Both the position numbers and the translations under genes were made by a program. DNA of 64,000 bases from Calothrix sp. PCC 7103 (GTDB taxonomy: Bacteria > Cyanobacteriota > Cyanobacteriia > Cyanobacteriales > Nostocaceae): NCBI RefSeq assembly GCF_000331305.1, contig NZ_KB217478.1, positions 5,863,595-5,927,594 on the forward strand, given 5' to 3'. Below, in pieces: positions 56,773 through 64,000 of the stretch (within the stretch, counting starts at the first letter, position 1; every line of letters starts with the position of its first letter). The notes under the pieces are model-generated. The model made no database searches. It was not told where the DNA came from and saw only the letters and a list, made by a program, of their open reading frames with translations.

Positions 56773-57957
56773 ATGATATCTATAAACAAATCTATAGTTT
56801 TTTCTGCTATTATTTATGGAATTATCTCTACACTTGTCGGGACTCCCATTGCTACCCAAGCATCAATTGATCAAAAAGTGGCGCCACAGCAAGTATTAAC
56901 AAAACAAAATAAACCCCTAAACCCAGAAGAAGGTATAGAATTTTTAAAAGAAAGTAAACATGGCTATGATATAGAATCTTTGGTATTTAGCCGTGATGGA
57001 CAAACATTAGTTAGCAGTAGTTTGTACGATAAAATTCATGTTTGGAACATGAAAAATAAAAAACTTATCCGTATCATTAACCCTGGTAAAAATGGAAGTA
57101 CAACTTTAGCGCTAAGTCCCGATGGCCAAAATCTATATACAGGAACGTATTTAGAATCAGGAATTGTTCAAGTTTGGAATATAAAGACAGGGAAATTAAT
57201 TCGTCGAATTAATTCTCACAAATCAGGAATTAGTAATTTAACACTAACTCCTGATGGTAAAACCTTAATTGCTGCTGGTCAAGACAAAACGATTAAACTT
57301 TGGAATACGCAGACAGGAAAACTCATTCATACCCTGAAGGGACATAATGCTCCTGTTAGTGCTATTGCGGTTAGTCCTAATAAAAACATTTTTGCAACTT
57401 CTGCGGGTATTCAAGGAGACAGTAGAGACCTAACGATTCGTTTGTGGGATATCAAAACGGGAAAATTATTAAAAACATTAACAAATAGTATACAAGCAGC
57501 AGGTTTTCTTACTTTTAGCCCAGATGGAAAAAACCTTATTTCCGCGCGGGGTAAAAGTTCAGATTACGGTAGAACAAATATATGGAATCTTAGTACCGGA
57601 AAAATTACAACTACTATTGCCAAAAGTTTAATATACATAGGTTTTACTTCTGATGGCAAACGTCTTTTAAGTGTAGATTCACTATATGGAGTTGATTTAT
57701 GGGATGCTGCAACAGGCGCCAATATTCGTCAAATTGTTGAACAGGTAAAATTTGAGGATGACCGTACTTATAGCCGTGTATATCCAAATACTGCGGTAAT
57801 GTCTCCAGATAACAAAACTCTTGTAATTGGTGAGGGTGGTGTTTTATCTGGTTACAGAATTGGAATAAGACAGTTAAATTTGCAACCTATAAAATCAACC
57901 TCACTAGTAGATACTAGCGCACCAAAAAGAAACCCGGTTTCTAATATTTTAAACTAA
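56773..57957 (+). CDS. Exported WD40-repeat protein
   Basis: A 394-residue protein with a signal peptide (residues 1 to about 29, SAIIYGIISTLVGTPIATQA) and six or seven WD40 blades (SPDGQ...LYTGT, SPDGKNLISA, TLKGHNAPVSAIAVSP, IRLWDIKTGKLLKTL). It should fold as a beta-propeller in the periplasm. The last residues KRNPVSN come from an AAACCCGGTTTCT repeat that lies inside the 3' end of the gene. It is followed by two further genes for exported or membrane proteins with 9 and 16 bp gaps, making one operon. Confidence 0.88.
   Translation: MISINKSIVFSAIIYGIISTLVGTPIATQASIDQKVAPQQVLTKQNKPLNPEEGIEFLKESKHGYDIESLVFSRDGQTLVSSSLYDKIHVWNMKNKKLIRIINPGKNGSTTLALSPDGQNLYTGTYLESGIVQVWNIKTGKLIRRINSHKSGISNLTLTPDGKTLIAAGQDKTIKLWNTQTGKLIHTLKGHNAPVSAIAVSPNKNIFATSAGIQGDSRDLTIRLWDIKTGKLLKTLTNSIQAAGFLTFSPDGKNLISARGKSSDYGRTNIWNLSTGKITTTIAKSLIYIGFTSDGKRLLSVDSLYGVDLWDAATGANIRQIVEQVKFEDDRTYSRVYPNTAVMSPDNKTLVIGEGGVLSGYRIGIRQLNLQPIKSTSLVDTSAPKRNPVSNILN
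57928..57943. repeat. AAACCCGGTTTCT palindrome within the WD40 gene 3' end
   Basis: AGAAACCCGGTTTCTA, the core of the element family, is translated as part of the WD40 protein C-terminus. Confidence 0.8.
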
Positions 57958-57966
57958 AGGTAAATT

Positions 57967-59187
57967 ATGTTGAAAACAAAACTTTCATTAGCTATCTTAA
58001 CAACTTGTACTCTTATCTCAAATTTCATCGCAATTAAAACTCCTAGCGTAAGCGCAAATTCAGTATCTCAAACACCTACAAATATCACCAGACAAAAACA
58101 AAATAAATCGGACGAGTTACCCAATTCGGTTGTCAATAAAATTGCTCAAGCGACCCGTTCAGATTATGCTGGTGGCTTAAAAAGAATAGTCAAATTCGAG
58201 CGTGTACCTTATCCATATTACTGCGATGAAATACGAGAAGGTAAAAAACAGCCTTTAACCTGCGACCCACCAAATATCAAAGATACATGGAAAGCTACCG
58301 TCGATACATATTTTGAGCGTCTGGTTTATTACGTGCGAGACGGTGGAAAAACGAAACTAGCTTCTAGAGAATATTTAGCAAAATCAAATAAAGCTCCTTT
58401 GCGTGTGCAGCAAGCAGTGCTACAAGATGCTCAAAAAAATTGGGGTTTAGCAAAAAATACACTAAAAATTGTCAGTGTGCGTGAAACCCTACAACCATCA
58501 GGAGCAGATTTTACAGCATTACCTGTTGAACCCAGGTTTGATGGACAAGTTTCCAAAGCACGCTTTTGGGAAATTATAATTGAACAGAACCAAACACAAT
58601 GGATTTATTATGTAGATAAAAATAACCCTAACAAACTTCAACTGTGGTCACGCTTAAATTATGCTAAACAAGCTAAATTACCTGTTGATGTTGCATTAGA
58701 ATTAATTTCTCGTGCTAGTGCAAACTTTAATTTAACCAATGGTCAAGCTTTAATTACAAACGTTGAAGAGGCAAAGTATGATAGTTGTTTAGGTTTAGCG
58801 GCACCTTGGGAAACTTGTCAAAACGCTTCACTTTTAGGGTACCGTGTTACCATACAGGCACAAAATAACACCCAAGCAGTCTATCGTATTGCCAGAAAAA
58901 ACAAATATATAGCGATGGAAGGTACTCGAAACATGCCACCTCGGAATGATATATTATCTAACACCTTAGCCGAAAAAATTATCAAAGATGCAAGTAATCG
59001 ATTAAAAACATCAACAATATACCTGCGTATTAGTTCAATAGAAAATTCCAGAGAGTGTATTTCGGCAAATCCTGAAATCAGTCGTAAATGCCAAGTTACA
59101 GTACATGTTAGAAATGGTCAACAAGAATTAGCTTACACTCTTGACCGTAATCGGCAAAATTTTAGCAAAGTCCAAGCAAGAAAATAG
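57967..59187 (+). CDS. Exported protein with four degenerate repeats, unknown family
   Basis: A 406-residue secreted protein with a signal peptide (SLAILTTCTLISNFIA). The rest is four tandem units of about 70-100 residues, each starting with a helix of the LPxxVxxxIxxxA type (LPNSVVNKIAQATRSDYAGG; APLRVQQAVLQDAQKNWGLA; LPVDVALELISRASANFNLT; LSNTLAEKIIKDASNRLKTS) and ending in a beta strand with W/Y-x-Y-x-[VR]-D/R. Three units carry a cysteine pair in the middle (YYCDE..LTCDP; SCLGL..ETCQN; RECIS..RKCQV), suited to disulfides; the second lacks it. PepSY-like topology is suggested but not certain. It is the middle gene of a three-gene operon. Confidence 0.75.
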   Translation: MLKTKLSLAILTTCTLISNFIAIKTPSVSANSVSQTPTNITRQKQNKSDELPNSVVNKIAQATRSDYAGGLKRIVKFERVPYPYYCDEIREGKKQPLTCDPPNIKDTWKATVDTYFERLVYYVRDGGKTKLASREYLAKSNKAPLRVQQAVLQDAQKNWGLAKNTLKIVSVRETLQPSGADFTALPVEPRFDGQVSKARFWEIIIEQNQTQWIYYVDKNNPNKLQLWSRLNYAKQAKLPVDVALELISRASANFNLTNGQALITNVEEAKYDSCLGLAAPWETCQNASLLGYRVTIQAQNNTQAVYRIARKNKYIAMEGTRNMPPRNDILSNTLAEKIIKDASNRLKTSTIYLRISSIENSRECISANPEISRKCQVTVHVRNGQQELAYTLDRNRQNFSKVQARK

Positions 59188-59203
59188 GATTAATGATTAA
59201 ATA

Positions 59204-59494
59204 ATGAAAACAGTTCTCTGTAAATTACTAAAATACTATATTTATATTTTAGTTGCTTTCGAGCTAATATTAACTGGATATCTCGGATTTGTCTATGTTC
59301 TTGCACTTGAACCAAAGCCTGTTGGAATTAGGGGAGAAGGAGTAACAATGGCAGAAATTAGAGCCAGTTTAATTAAAGAAGCAAGCGCATCTCAAAAAGA
59401 TATTGTAATTAAAGCTGGTTTAATTAATACTGGGTTTTTGGGTATAGAAATATTAAGCAAAAAAATTGCAAATAAAGTCAAAACAAGAGAGTAA
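59204..59494 (+). CDS. Small single-pass membrane protein
   Basis: A 96-residue protein with one membrane helix (YYIYILVAFELILTGYLGFV) and a soluble tail of helical, Lys/Glu-rich sequence. It starts 16 bp after the four-repeat protein. No family known. Confidence 0.6.
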   Translation: MKTVLCKLLKYYIYILVAFELILTGYLGFVYVLALEPKPVGIRGEGVTMAEIRASLIKEASASQKDIVIKAGLINTGFLGIEILSKKIANKVKTRE

Positions 59495-59548
59495 AATAAA
59501 TAAACTCTTAGCCCCTCTGAATTCGCGTTATTGTTGGGGGGATCACCA

Positions 59549-60793
59549 TCAAAATATTAATTTCAAAAAAGAAAAAATTAGCGCACTCAATAATGCACTA
59601 ATCGGAACAGTAACCACCCAAGCAGCAGCAATATTTTTTAGCGTAGAAAACTTAATTGACTTCAAATCTTGTACCAACCCAATACCCACAACACCACCAA
59701 CAAGTGCATGAGAAGTAGAAACAGGTAAACCAAAGCGAGAAGCAAGCAAAATTGTAATAGCGGTAGCAAGTTCAGCACAGAAACCACTGCTAGGTTGTAA
59801 AGTAATAATACTTTCACCAATAGTCGCAATCACATTTTTACCCAATATCGCCAAACCAGTAACAATACCAGCGGCGCCAAGTACTAAAATCCATAAAGGC
59901 ACATCTACCCCCGTTATTGGTACTTTAGTGCTATTAACCGTATAAACAATAGCTGCCAATGGTGCTATAGCATTTCCCACATCATTAGAACCATGTGCAA
60001 ACGCAACAAAGCAAGCACTCAATAATTGATAGCGTGCGAATATTTTTTCGATTAATAAATTATTACCCGCCTTCTCTACCAGGCGCCAGCTATAAACAGT
60101 TAAACTGACAACAGCAACGGTGCCTGTTAGCAGTGAGTAATCATAAAAAGGTATATTGATACCGAACTTATTTGTAAACAACTCAGCGATAGGATGAGTT
60201 AAAGTTGGTAATACAATAACACCAAAAGCACCCACTAAAGCACTACTTAACCAAGGAATCCACTCATTTAATTGTATTATTTGATTCGGCTGATTTAAAA
60301 TCCAACGTTGAATTTGACTGTAAAATAAAGCTGCAACTATACCGCTAATAATAGGTGTTAATACCCAACCAATAGTAATTAACTTAATCGAAGACCAATC
60401 AATGGCGCCAACTCCCAACGCTACCCAACTAAACCCAGCAATAGCGCCAACCACAGCATGAGAACTCGACACAGGTAAACCGCGTGAAGTTGCCAGTTGT
60501 AACCATAACCCACATGCTATCAGTACAGACACCATCCCAGTCACAAACAACTGAGGAGTATCCACAAATAACACTGGGTTCGCAACACCTGTAGCTAGCG
60601 TCTGTGTTACCTCACCACCAAACAAAACGGCGCCAGCAAACTCTAATACACCTGCAATAATTAAAGCCTGCCTCAAAGTAACCGCTTTAGAACCTACCGA
60701 AGTGCCCATTGCATTAGCAACATCATTGGCGCCAAGGTTAAAAGCAAGGTAAAAAGCCAGAACAGCTACAATAATCAATATACCAATAGACAT
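59549..60793 (-). CDS. PiT-family inorganic phosphate transporter
   Basis: A 414-residue membrane carrier with about eleven helices. The two PiT signatures are present: YLAFNLGANDVANAMGTSVG in the first half and FVAFAHGSNDVGNAIAPLAA in the second, with the LPVSSSHAVVGAIAG and LPVSTSHALVGGVVG repeats. It transports phosphate with protons or sodium at low affinity. The ATG at 60793 is chosen because the family starts at the first helix. It is convergent with the preceding operon; no PhoU-like partner is beside it. Confidence 0.93.
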   Translation of the reverse strand: MSIGILIIVAVLAFYLAFNLGANDVANAMGTSVGSKAVTLRQALIIAGVLEFAGAVLFGGEVTQTLATGVANPVLFVDTPQLFVTGMVSVLIACGLWLQLATSRGLPVSSSHAVVGAIAGFSWVALGVGAIDWSSIKLITIGWVLTPIISGIVAALFYSQIQRWILNQPNQIIQLNEWIPWLSSALVGAFGVIVLPTLTHPIAELFTNKFGINIPFYDYSLLTGTVAVVSLTVYSWRLVEKAGNNLLIEKIFARYQLLSACFVAFAHGSNDVGNAIAPLAAIVYTVNSTKVPITGVDVPLWILVLGAAGIVTGLAILGKNVIATIGESIITLQPSSGFCAELATAITILLASRFGLPVSTSHALVGGVVGIGLVQDLKSIKFSTLKNIAAAWVVTVPISALLSALIFSFLKLIF

Positions 60794-60919
60794 TTTTATA
60801 CCACACACTTACAACAGCAATGATAAAGCAAAGGCGCCGGAAATTGATTAAAATATATGATGTAATTGTACTATATAGTTTTAATGGAAAATGCAAATCA
60901 GGGATAACAAGCTCGGTCT

Positions 60920-61162
60920 ATGCCCAAGAAAGTCAGAGAGTTGAAAAGTATACTCAAACAAGCAGGGTTCACGTATAAACCAGCGAAAGGTAGTCATAGT
61001 AAATGGAAACATCCAAAATTGTCTACATCTATAATCATTGCTGGTAAGGATGGTGACGATGCAAAATCATATTTAGAAAAAGAAGTAAATGAAGCATTGG
61101 AAGAATTGAATAAAATAGAACAAGAGGAACAACGGAAAAAAGAGGAAAGGGAGAAACAATAA
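60920..61162 (+). CDS. hicA: HicA toxin
   Basis: An 80-residue HicA-type mRNA interferase: KKVRELKSILKQAGFTYKPA and GSHSKWKHP with the conserved catalytic histidine. The C-terminus is a charged extension (EEQRKKEEREKQ). It precedes hicB by two bases, the classic order. Confidence 0.92.
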   Translation: MPKKVRELKSILKQAGFTYKPAKGSHSKWKHPKLSTSIIIAGKDGDDAKSYLEKEVNEALEELNKIEQEEQRKKEEREKQ

Positions 61163-61164
61163 GA

Positions 61165-61389
61165 ATGAAATATACAATTGTAATTCAGTGGTCAGATGAA
61201 GATAAATGCTATGTTGTTTACTTACCTGAATTTACTGACGTGTATCAACCCTGTACTCATGGGGATACTTATGAAGAAGCGTTAAAAAATGCTCAAGAAG
61301 TGATAGAGATGCTTGTAGAGTCATACATAGAGGACGGTCAACCTCTACCAGAACCTAAAATTTTAGGACAGTTAATTCCAGCAGCTTAA
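61165..61389 (+). CDS. hicB: HicB antitoxin
   Basis: A 74-residue partial-RNase-H-fold antitoxin: YTIVIQWSDEDKCYVVYLPE and THGDTYEEALKNAQEVIEML are standard HicB features. It has no C-terminal DNA-binding domain, so autoregulation, if any, uses another protein or site. Confidence 0.92.
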   Translation: MKYTIVIQWSDEDKCYVVYLPEFTDVYQPCTHGDTYEEALKNAQEVIEMLVESYIEDGQPLPEPKILGQLIPAA

Positions 61390-61523
61390 CATTGGCAATA
61401 AATAAATAACAGATTTTATTGATGGTTGATGGTGGGTGAAAGCAGTTTGACTTTGCGTTTGATTTATGTATAGTAAAGGCTTTCACGCACCCTACTTTTA
61501 TAATAAATAGGACAATAACTAAA

Positions 61524-62891
61524 ATGGTTGATATATTTGCCACGGCAGAACAAGCACTTATTACTAGACAGCAGTTACCACAAAGCTTTGGCACCAACAA
61601 TGTCCGACCCAGTTACGATGGACTGGGTTTGGCAAATATTGCTGCACTACCAATAAATTGGCTATGTCCAGAGGCGCCAACTTTAAGCGAACAACCTGCA
61701 TTACCTCCATTCAATCCAAGTTTATTAGGAATTGATGCTGTAACTCAAGCTTGGGAAAACTGGCTCTTGCAGGCGCCTATTAACCATGTAGTGTTATTAG
61801 TGCTGGATGCTTTTGGTTATGACCAGTTACAAAGTTTAATTACAAATAATGTAGTACCTGGATTTGCGAATGCTTGTAGCAGTGACAAAGCTTTTTTCAT
61901 GCCAGCTACTACAGTATTTCCTAGCACAACTGTTACTGCTCTAACTTCTGCGGCAACTGCTTACGCAACTGCTCAACATGGTGTTAGTTCTACAACTGCC
62001 TATTTAGGAGAAATTGGCGCCTTGGTTAGTTTACTGCGTTGGTGCCCTTATACTGCTCCAACTTCGGCAAGTTATACAGACGAACAACTCAACCCAGATA
62101 CATTTGTCAAAGTTCCTAATATCTACCTACGCATGGAGCAAGCTGGAATAGATGTAGGAATAGTTAATTACAATGGATTTAAAAATACTAGTATTAGCCG
62201 CTATACAACTGTAGGTAGCGAAGCTGGCAAAGAAAAATATACTGGATACTTAACTTACGCCGATGGGTTTGCTCAGTTACGTGACCGCATATTAACCAGT
62301 TACGATAACGGTAAAAGCTTTACATATATATATGTACCTAATATCGACAGTGCAGCGCATCGTTATGCACCGTTGACTCCTTATTATCAAGCACAAGTCG
62401 CAACTATTGATTTTGCGTTAAAGCGAGAATTATTAGACCCTTTAGCTGGTCGAGGTGATGTTGTTTTATTAGTAACTGCCGACCACGGTCAAATGACCTC
62501 AGACCCAGAAAAAGTACTTTGGCTACATGAATATCCAGAACTGACGAAGCTATTATGGGTTCCATCTGTTACTGGTGAAGCACGCGCGCGCTTTTTATAT
62601 GTTAAAAATGGCGCCGAAGAAGCTGTTAAAGCTTACGTTCACTCACATTTTAACGATAATTTCTTGCTTGTGTCTAAAGCCGAAGCTATCGCATTAGGTT
62701 TATTTGGCTTACCAAATGAACCTTTGAGTCCAGAATCTGATGACCGGATCGGAGATTTTATATTATTACCGCGTCAAGATTGGATTTGTTACCAGTCTTT
62801 AACTGGAGAACGTCGGACACATAATGTTGGAAAACACGGTGGGTTAAGTCGCGCGGAGATGCTCATTCCATTCTTAGCATATCGATTTTAA
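61524..62891 (+). CDS. Alkaline-phosphatase-superfamily phosphodiesterase (nucleotide pyrophosphatase type)
   Basis: A 455-residue cytoplasmic enzyme of the type I phosphodiesterase family: VVLLVLDAFGYDQLQ (first metal ligands), PATTVFPSTTVTALTSAATA with the nucleophile Thr, IYVPNIDSAAHRYAP and LVTADHGQM (metal-binding Asp-His). The last His is in GKHGGLSRAEM. There is no signal peptide. Substrate is unknown. It is an independent transcription unit after hicAB. Confidence 0.85.
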   Translation: MVDIFATAEQALITRQQLPQSFGTNNVRPSYDGLGLANIAALPINWLCPEAPTLSEQPALPPFNPSLLGIDAVTQAWENWLLQAPINHVVLLVLDAFGYDQLQSLITNNVVPGFANACSSDKAFFMPATTVFPSTTVTALTSAATAYATAQHGVSSTTAYLGEIGALVSLLRWCPYTAPTSASYTDEQLNPDTFVKVPNIYLRMEQAGIDVGIVNYNGFKNTSISRYTTVGSEAGKEKYTGYLTYADGFAQLRDRILTSYDNGKSFTYIYVPNIDSAAHRYAPLTPYYQAQVATIDFALKRELLDPLAGRGDVVLLVTADHGQMTSDPEKVLWLHEYPELTKLLWVPSVTGEARARFLYVKNGAEEAVKAYVHSHFNDNFLLVSKAEAIALGLFGLPNEPLSPESDDRIGDFILLPRQDWICYQSLTGERRTHNVGKHGGLSRAEMLIPFLAYRF

Positions 62892-62959
62892 GCATATGTA
62901 AATCAAATCGTACAGCTTCAGATTTAACAATCCTGATTTGGCTGCTAAATTTGAATAAT

Positions 62960-64000
62960 ATGCCGCAGCCAAAATTATGGAGATACATTGGCATGATGCT
63001 CTTTAATCAAATCATCGGCGCCTTCGCATTCAAAAGTACTACAGTCTTTACCGCTGTTTTACTGTCTATTAGTGGCGCCAGCATTCAAAGCACTGCATTA
63101 GCAACTAAAACGCAAGACTCATATTTGGCACAACTGGCGCCAGCAACAGAACGCACTAACAGTACAAATACTCTAACAAATATTGGTATAATTATTTGGA
63201 TATTGTTTCCAGTAGCAGCGCTCGCATCATTTTGGCTGCTGCGACGTGCAGCACTACGGGAAATTGTAAATAGGGCTACTTCGGAGGTTCAAGGGGTGAC
63301 AGAATTGCAAAAACAACTAGCCATTGTTGAAAAGCAAGCCGAAAAAGCGATTCAAAGAAATAAGGCAATAGTACACGAACTAGAACAGGAAGGAGAAAAG
63401 CTACGCAACAGCATTAAATTAGAAAAACAAAATTTACCGTTAGTTACCTCTGAGCTTTCTCAATCAAAAGATCAGTTATTATCACAGCTAGAAACAGTAA
63501 TTAAATCTGCTCAACAAAAAATAGATAATTTAGTAGATAATTTAGAAATACAATTCGAGACTCAACTTAATAACGAAAATTTAGGCGTCAAGCAAAAAGC
63601 TGATGAGACTTTAAAAAATATACTAAAATTAGAGTCTCAAATAGCATCTCATTTTTCTAGTTTGCAATTAGATGCTCAACAACAAAAGGACTTAGCAGTT
63701 ACCGATATAGCTAAATATAAAGATGAAGCCAAAAATCTAGTTATAACATTTCAATCCGATATACAGCAAGAAAAGAACTTAGCGACATCAGATATAGCTA
63801 AATCTAAAGATGAAATTAAATCTTTAATTTCCGGGTTACAATCTCAAGCTCAACAGCAACTTTTCCAAATTTCAGGAGAGTTACAGTTACAATATGCTTC
63901 TCAACTACAAGCTTTACAAACAGATACTAAACAAGAGCGTGACAAAATAATTCAGCATTTAGAAAAAATGCAGTCAGAATTTGCTTCTTTACTTTCAGAA
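62960..64000 (+). CDS. Coiled-coil membrane protein, cut by window end
   Basis: A plus-strand frame opens at ATG 62960 (MPQPKLWRYIGMMLFNQIIG) and runs open for 347 codons to the window edge. It has one hydrophobic N-terminal segment (to about residue 45), a second at about 75-95 (IIIWILFPVAALASFWLLRR), then a long Gln/Lys/Glu-rich coiled coil with repeated units (DLAVTDIAKYKDEAKNL and NLATSDIAKSKDEIKSL). Three GGCGCC sites lie in its first 180 bases. The C-terminus, which would name the family, is outside the window. Confidence 0.7.
   Translation, partial: MPQPKLWRYIGMMLFNQIIGAFAFKSTTVFTAVLLSISGASIQSTALATKTQDSYLAQLAPATERTNSTNTLTNIGIIIWILFPVAALASFWLLRRAALREIVNRATSEVQGVTELQKQLAIVEKQAEKAIQRNKAIVHELEQEGEKLRNSIKLEKQNLPLVTSELSQSKDQLLSQLETVIKSAQQKIDNLVDNLEIQFETQLNNENLGVKQKADETLKNILKLESQIASHFSSLQLDAQQQKDLAVTDIAKYKDEAKNLVITFQSDIQQEKNLATSDIAKSKDEIKSLISGLQSQAQQQLFQISGELQLQYASQLQALQTDTKQERDKIIQHLEKMQSEFASLLSE

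Overview
The window is chromosomal DNA from a filamentous, heterocyst-forming cyanobacterium (order Nostocales). The strongest evidence is a full-length hetR (47838-48737, minus) with a short HetP-family gene about 3 kb away (44829-45023, plus). Supporting evidence is a GUN4-domain gene, many cyanobacterial-style PAS/GAF histidine kinases, SLH and PEP-CTERM-like surface proteins, and families of short palindromic intergenic repeats typical of this order. Base composition is AT-rich. The usual cyanobacterial palindrome HIP1 (GCGATCGC) was not seen; instead GGCGCC occurs about 95 times (hand count) and GATC is rare (about 20, hand count).

Layout. 1-3.5 kb: housekeeping genes on the minus strand (an APH/P-loop kinase fusion, rplY, purA). 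3.6-7.3 kb: a membrane histidine kinase, an adenosine-deaminase-family enzyme, a decayed HigA antitoxin and a rhodanese lacking its cysteine. 7.5-11.2 kb: mutL, a Phd-like orphan antitoxin and nagZ. 11.4-21.8 kb: a signalling block with a REC-GAF-kinase hybrid, a 1347-residue CheB-CheR-PAS-kinase-REC hybrid, an HD hydrolase, a GAF-PAS kinase and a NarL-type regulator. 22-27.4 kb: a deaminase, a potassium channel, a TPR protein, a beta-helix/SLH protein and a hypothetical. 27.5-31.1 kb: an accessory patch with a MITE, a PIN toxin-antitoxin pair, an IS4-family element and a 5'-truncated microviridin-type ATP-grasp ligase. 31.3-34.8 kb: a PEP-CTERM-like protein, a cysteine-rich hypothetical, cobU and another hypothetical. 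35-37.6 kb: a small polysaccharide cluster (two GT2 glycosyltransferases, one hexapeptide acetyltransferase). 37.6-44 kb: an adenylate cyclase, an AAA-GGDEF protein and a kinase homologue whose phospho-acceptor histidine is a lysine. 44-51.4 kb: the heterocyst region (short HetP homologue, a cytochrome b/molybdoenzyme pair, an AI-2E-family transporter, hetR, a coiled-coil DMT transporter). 51.8-53.6 kb: a GUN4 gene and a partial GUN4 copy flanking a second PIN toxin-antitoxin pair. 53.6-59.5 kb: a NarL regulator, a membrane histidine kinase and exported proteins (WD40, a four-repeat protein, a small membrane protein). 59.5-64 kb: a PiT phosphate transporter, HicAB, an alkaline-phosphatase-fold enzyme and a coiled-coil membrane protein cut by the window end.

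Functionally the window is dominated by signal transduction: five kinases or kinase-like proteins and two NarL-type regulators, none paired in an operon, plus one cyclase and one diguanylate-cyclase-like protein. Developmental control (HetR, HetP family) is next. Mobile and decaying DNA is scattered between the genes: three intact toxin-antitoxin pairs, one orphan antitoxin-like gene, one antitoxin remnant, one IS, one candidate MITE and at least five repeat families. Several repeats reach into coding sequence and supply stop codons or C-termini. I see no tRNA, rRNA, CRISPR array or prophage.
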